A DNA stretch of 6,629 nucleotides, from positions 1 to 6,629 of the forward strand of contig CAJUKA010000180.1 in NCBI GenBank assembly GCA_910586585.1, written 5' to 3'. The notes beneath the pieces were generated by a model that saw only the letters and a list, made by a program, of their open reading frames with translations, made no database searches and was not told the origin of the DNA. The translations under genes and the position numbers were made by a program. Numbering within the stretch: the stretch's first letter is position 1; each line of letters begins with the position of its first letter. Positions 5,869-6,629 of the stretch are shown piece by piece. Source of the stretch: an uncultured Lachnospiraceae bacterium. GTDB taxonomy: Bacteria; Bacillota; Clostridia; Lachnospirales; Lachnospiraceae.

Positions 5869-6629
5869 CTACTCCTCCCCGTTATCGTCAAAGAAATCAT
5901 CTTCACTGTCCTTTTCTTCTTCCTCATCGTCGTATTCTTCTTCCTCGTCCTCCTCATCATCGTCCTCGTCAAGAAATTCCTCTTTCTTTTTCCAGACTAC
6001 TTTGAAATAGTAACCGCCGCCAATGGCGATAACTGCCACAATCCCAAGAATAATATAAGTTGCCATCGGGTTTTCTTCTGTTTTCTCCGGCTCTGGTTCA
6101 GGTTCTTCGGTGCTTTCTTCCTCCCCGCCCTCTGTCGGTTCTTCCGCAGGTTCCTCCACCGTTTCCTGTTCCCCATTATTATTAGGCAGTGCGCCCTCCG
6201 TCACAGGGATTGCAGACTCCAGCGCAGCGGAATTTTTCGGTAAGGTTTCACTGTTGTCCGCTGTCACGTTCAGAAGGTCATTTTCCGTAACTTCCGTCAG
6301 AAAGTACACCATTTCTTCCTCCCCGTCCCGGTCAATGATAAGGTAAAACACTTTTTCCGATGCGGTCTGGATTGTATAAAATTCCTTCCCTGTTTTGCTT
6401 TTTTCCTTCTCCCCGGATTCTTCCTTTTTCTCCGATGCCGCCGCTTCCGCCATTGCCTGTTTTTTCTGTTCCGCAGGGCTTAATTCTGATACAGTGTTCC
6501 CGTCACTGTCCGTTTTGGTATGCTCCGTTACCTGTGCAGTGGCAGAGGAAGGCTTCGTTGCCTGTGCATTGACGGGGAGCTGCTCTGCCGGGTTCTTCTC
6601 ACTGCTGTCCTCTTTTTCCGGATCGGTGT
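5869..6629 (-). CDS. DUF4366/CD1107-like mobile-element membrane protein (5' end outside the window)
   Basis: The frame is open from the right edge to a TAG at 5871-5869, giving ~252 visible residues. An internal ATG at 6453 is not the true start because family-like sequence continues upstream of it to the edge. From N to C the visible part has a Ser/Thr/Glu/Lys-rich stretch of low complexity; the conserved DUF4366-type core GKEFYTIQTASEKVFYLI with VYFLTEVTENDLL; a long Glu/Pro-rich linker; one transmembrane helix (ATYIILGIVAVIAIGGGYYF, 6066-5992); a Lys stop-transfer cluster; and an extremely acidic tail in which 26 of the last 34 residues are Asp or Glu. The expected N-terminal signal peptide would be off the edge. 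The likely topology is core outside and acidic tail in the cytoplasm. The gene belongs to the ICE conjugation cluster, but its molecular function is unknown. Confidence 0.85.
   Translation of the reverse strand, partial: TDPEKEDSSEKNPAEQLPVNAQATKPSSATAQVTEHTKTDSDGNTVSELSPAEQKKQAMAEAAASEKKEESGEKEKSKTGKEFYTIQTASEKVFYLIIDRDGEEEMVYFLTEVTENDLLNVTADNSETLPKNSAALESAIPVTEGALPNNNGEQETVEEPAEEPTEGGEEESTEEPEPEPEKTEENPMATYIILGIVAVIAIGGGYYFKVVWKKKEEFLDEDDDEEDEEEEYDDEEEEKDSEDDFFDDNGEE

Noticed and set aside
5765..6010. Plus-strand poly-serine frame
   Set aside because: It is the complement of the GAA/GAT/GAC-rich acidic tail of the DUF4366-like protein, not a real gene or a tandem repeat.

Overview
The window is part of an integrative and conjugative element (ICE) of the Tn1549/CTn type found in gut Clostridia (Bacillota, probably Lachnospiraceae or a relative). 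The main basis is protein-level recognition. All convincing genes lie on the minus strand and read from high to low coordinates. In transcription order they are: a membrane-anchored DUF4366/CD1107-like mobile-element protein (cut by the right edge), an MT-A70 adenine methyltransferase, a type IA topoisomerase III (TopB), a small XRE-like helix-turn-helix protein, an AT-rich cargo gene, and the N-terminal part of the very large helicase/methylase protein of these ICEs (reaching the left edge). No tRNA, rRNA, CRISPR array or complete insertion sequence was seen, and no plus-strand gene is supported.

The block 2827-6629 is a compact operon. The DUF4366 gene ends 8 nt before the methyltransferase start, the methyltransferase and topB overlap by 10 nt, and the HTH gene starts 14 nt after topB. 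Ribosome-binding sites lie inside or against the preceding gene. These are ordinary ICE backbone genes for DNA processing and the conjugation envelope.

The backbone is interrupted at about 1157-2750 by a visibly AT-richer module with its own sigma-A-like promoter, one gene of about 485 codons, and a candidate rho-independent terminator. The protein has a beta-rich N-terminal half, an 'FLSF' linker helix and a helical C-terminus with an RNEIGH motif (R-x4-H). This layout resembles the ApeA family of HEPN-domain anti-phage abortive-infection proteins. I read it as a defence cargo gene carried by the ICE.

Between the cargo and the helicase gene lies a short leader (about 1025-1140). It encodes a 16-residue, tryptophan-rich peptide with a good Shine-Dalgarno. 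Its codons overlap the 5' arm of a hairpin that is followed by six U. This has the form of a translation-dependent attenuator controlling the large helicase gene.

At the extreme left, the helicase reading frame stays open but changes character near position 100 into AT-rich sequence. That sequence ends in what looks like another gene's ribosome-binding site, so a second insertion or break may start there.
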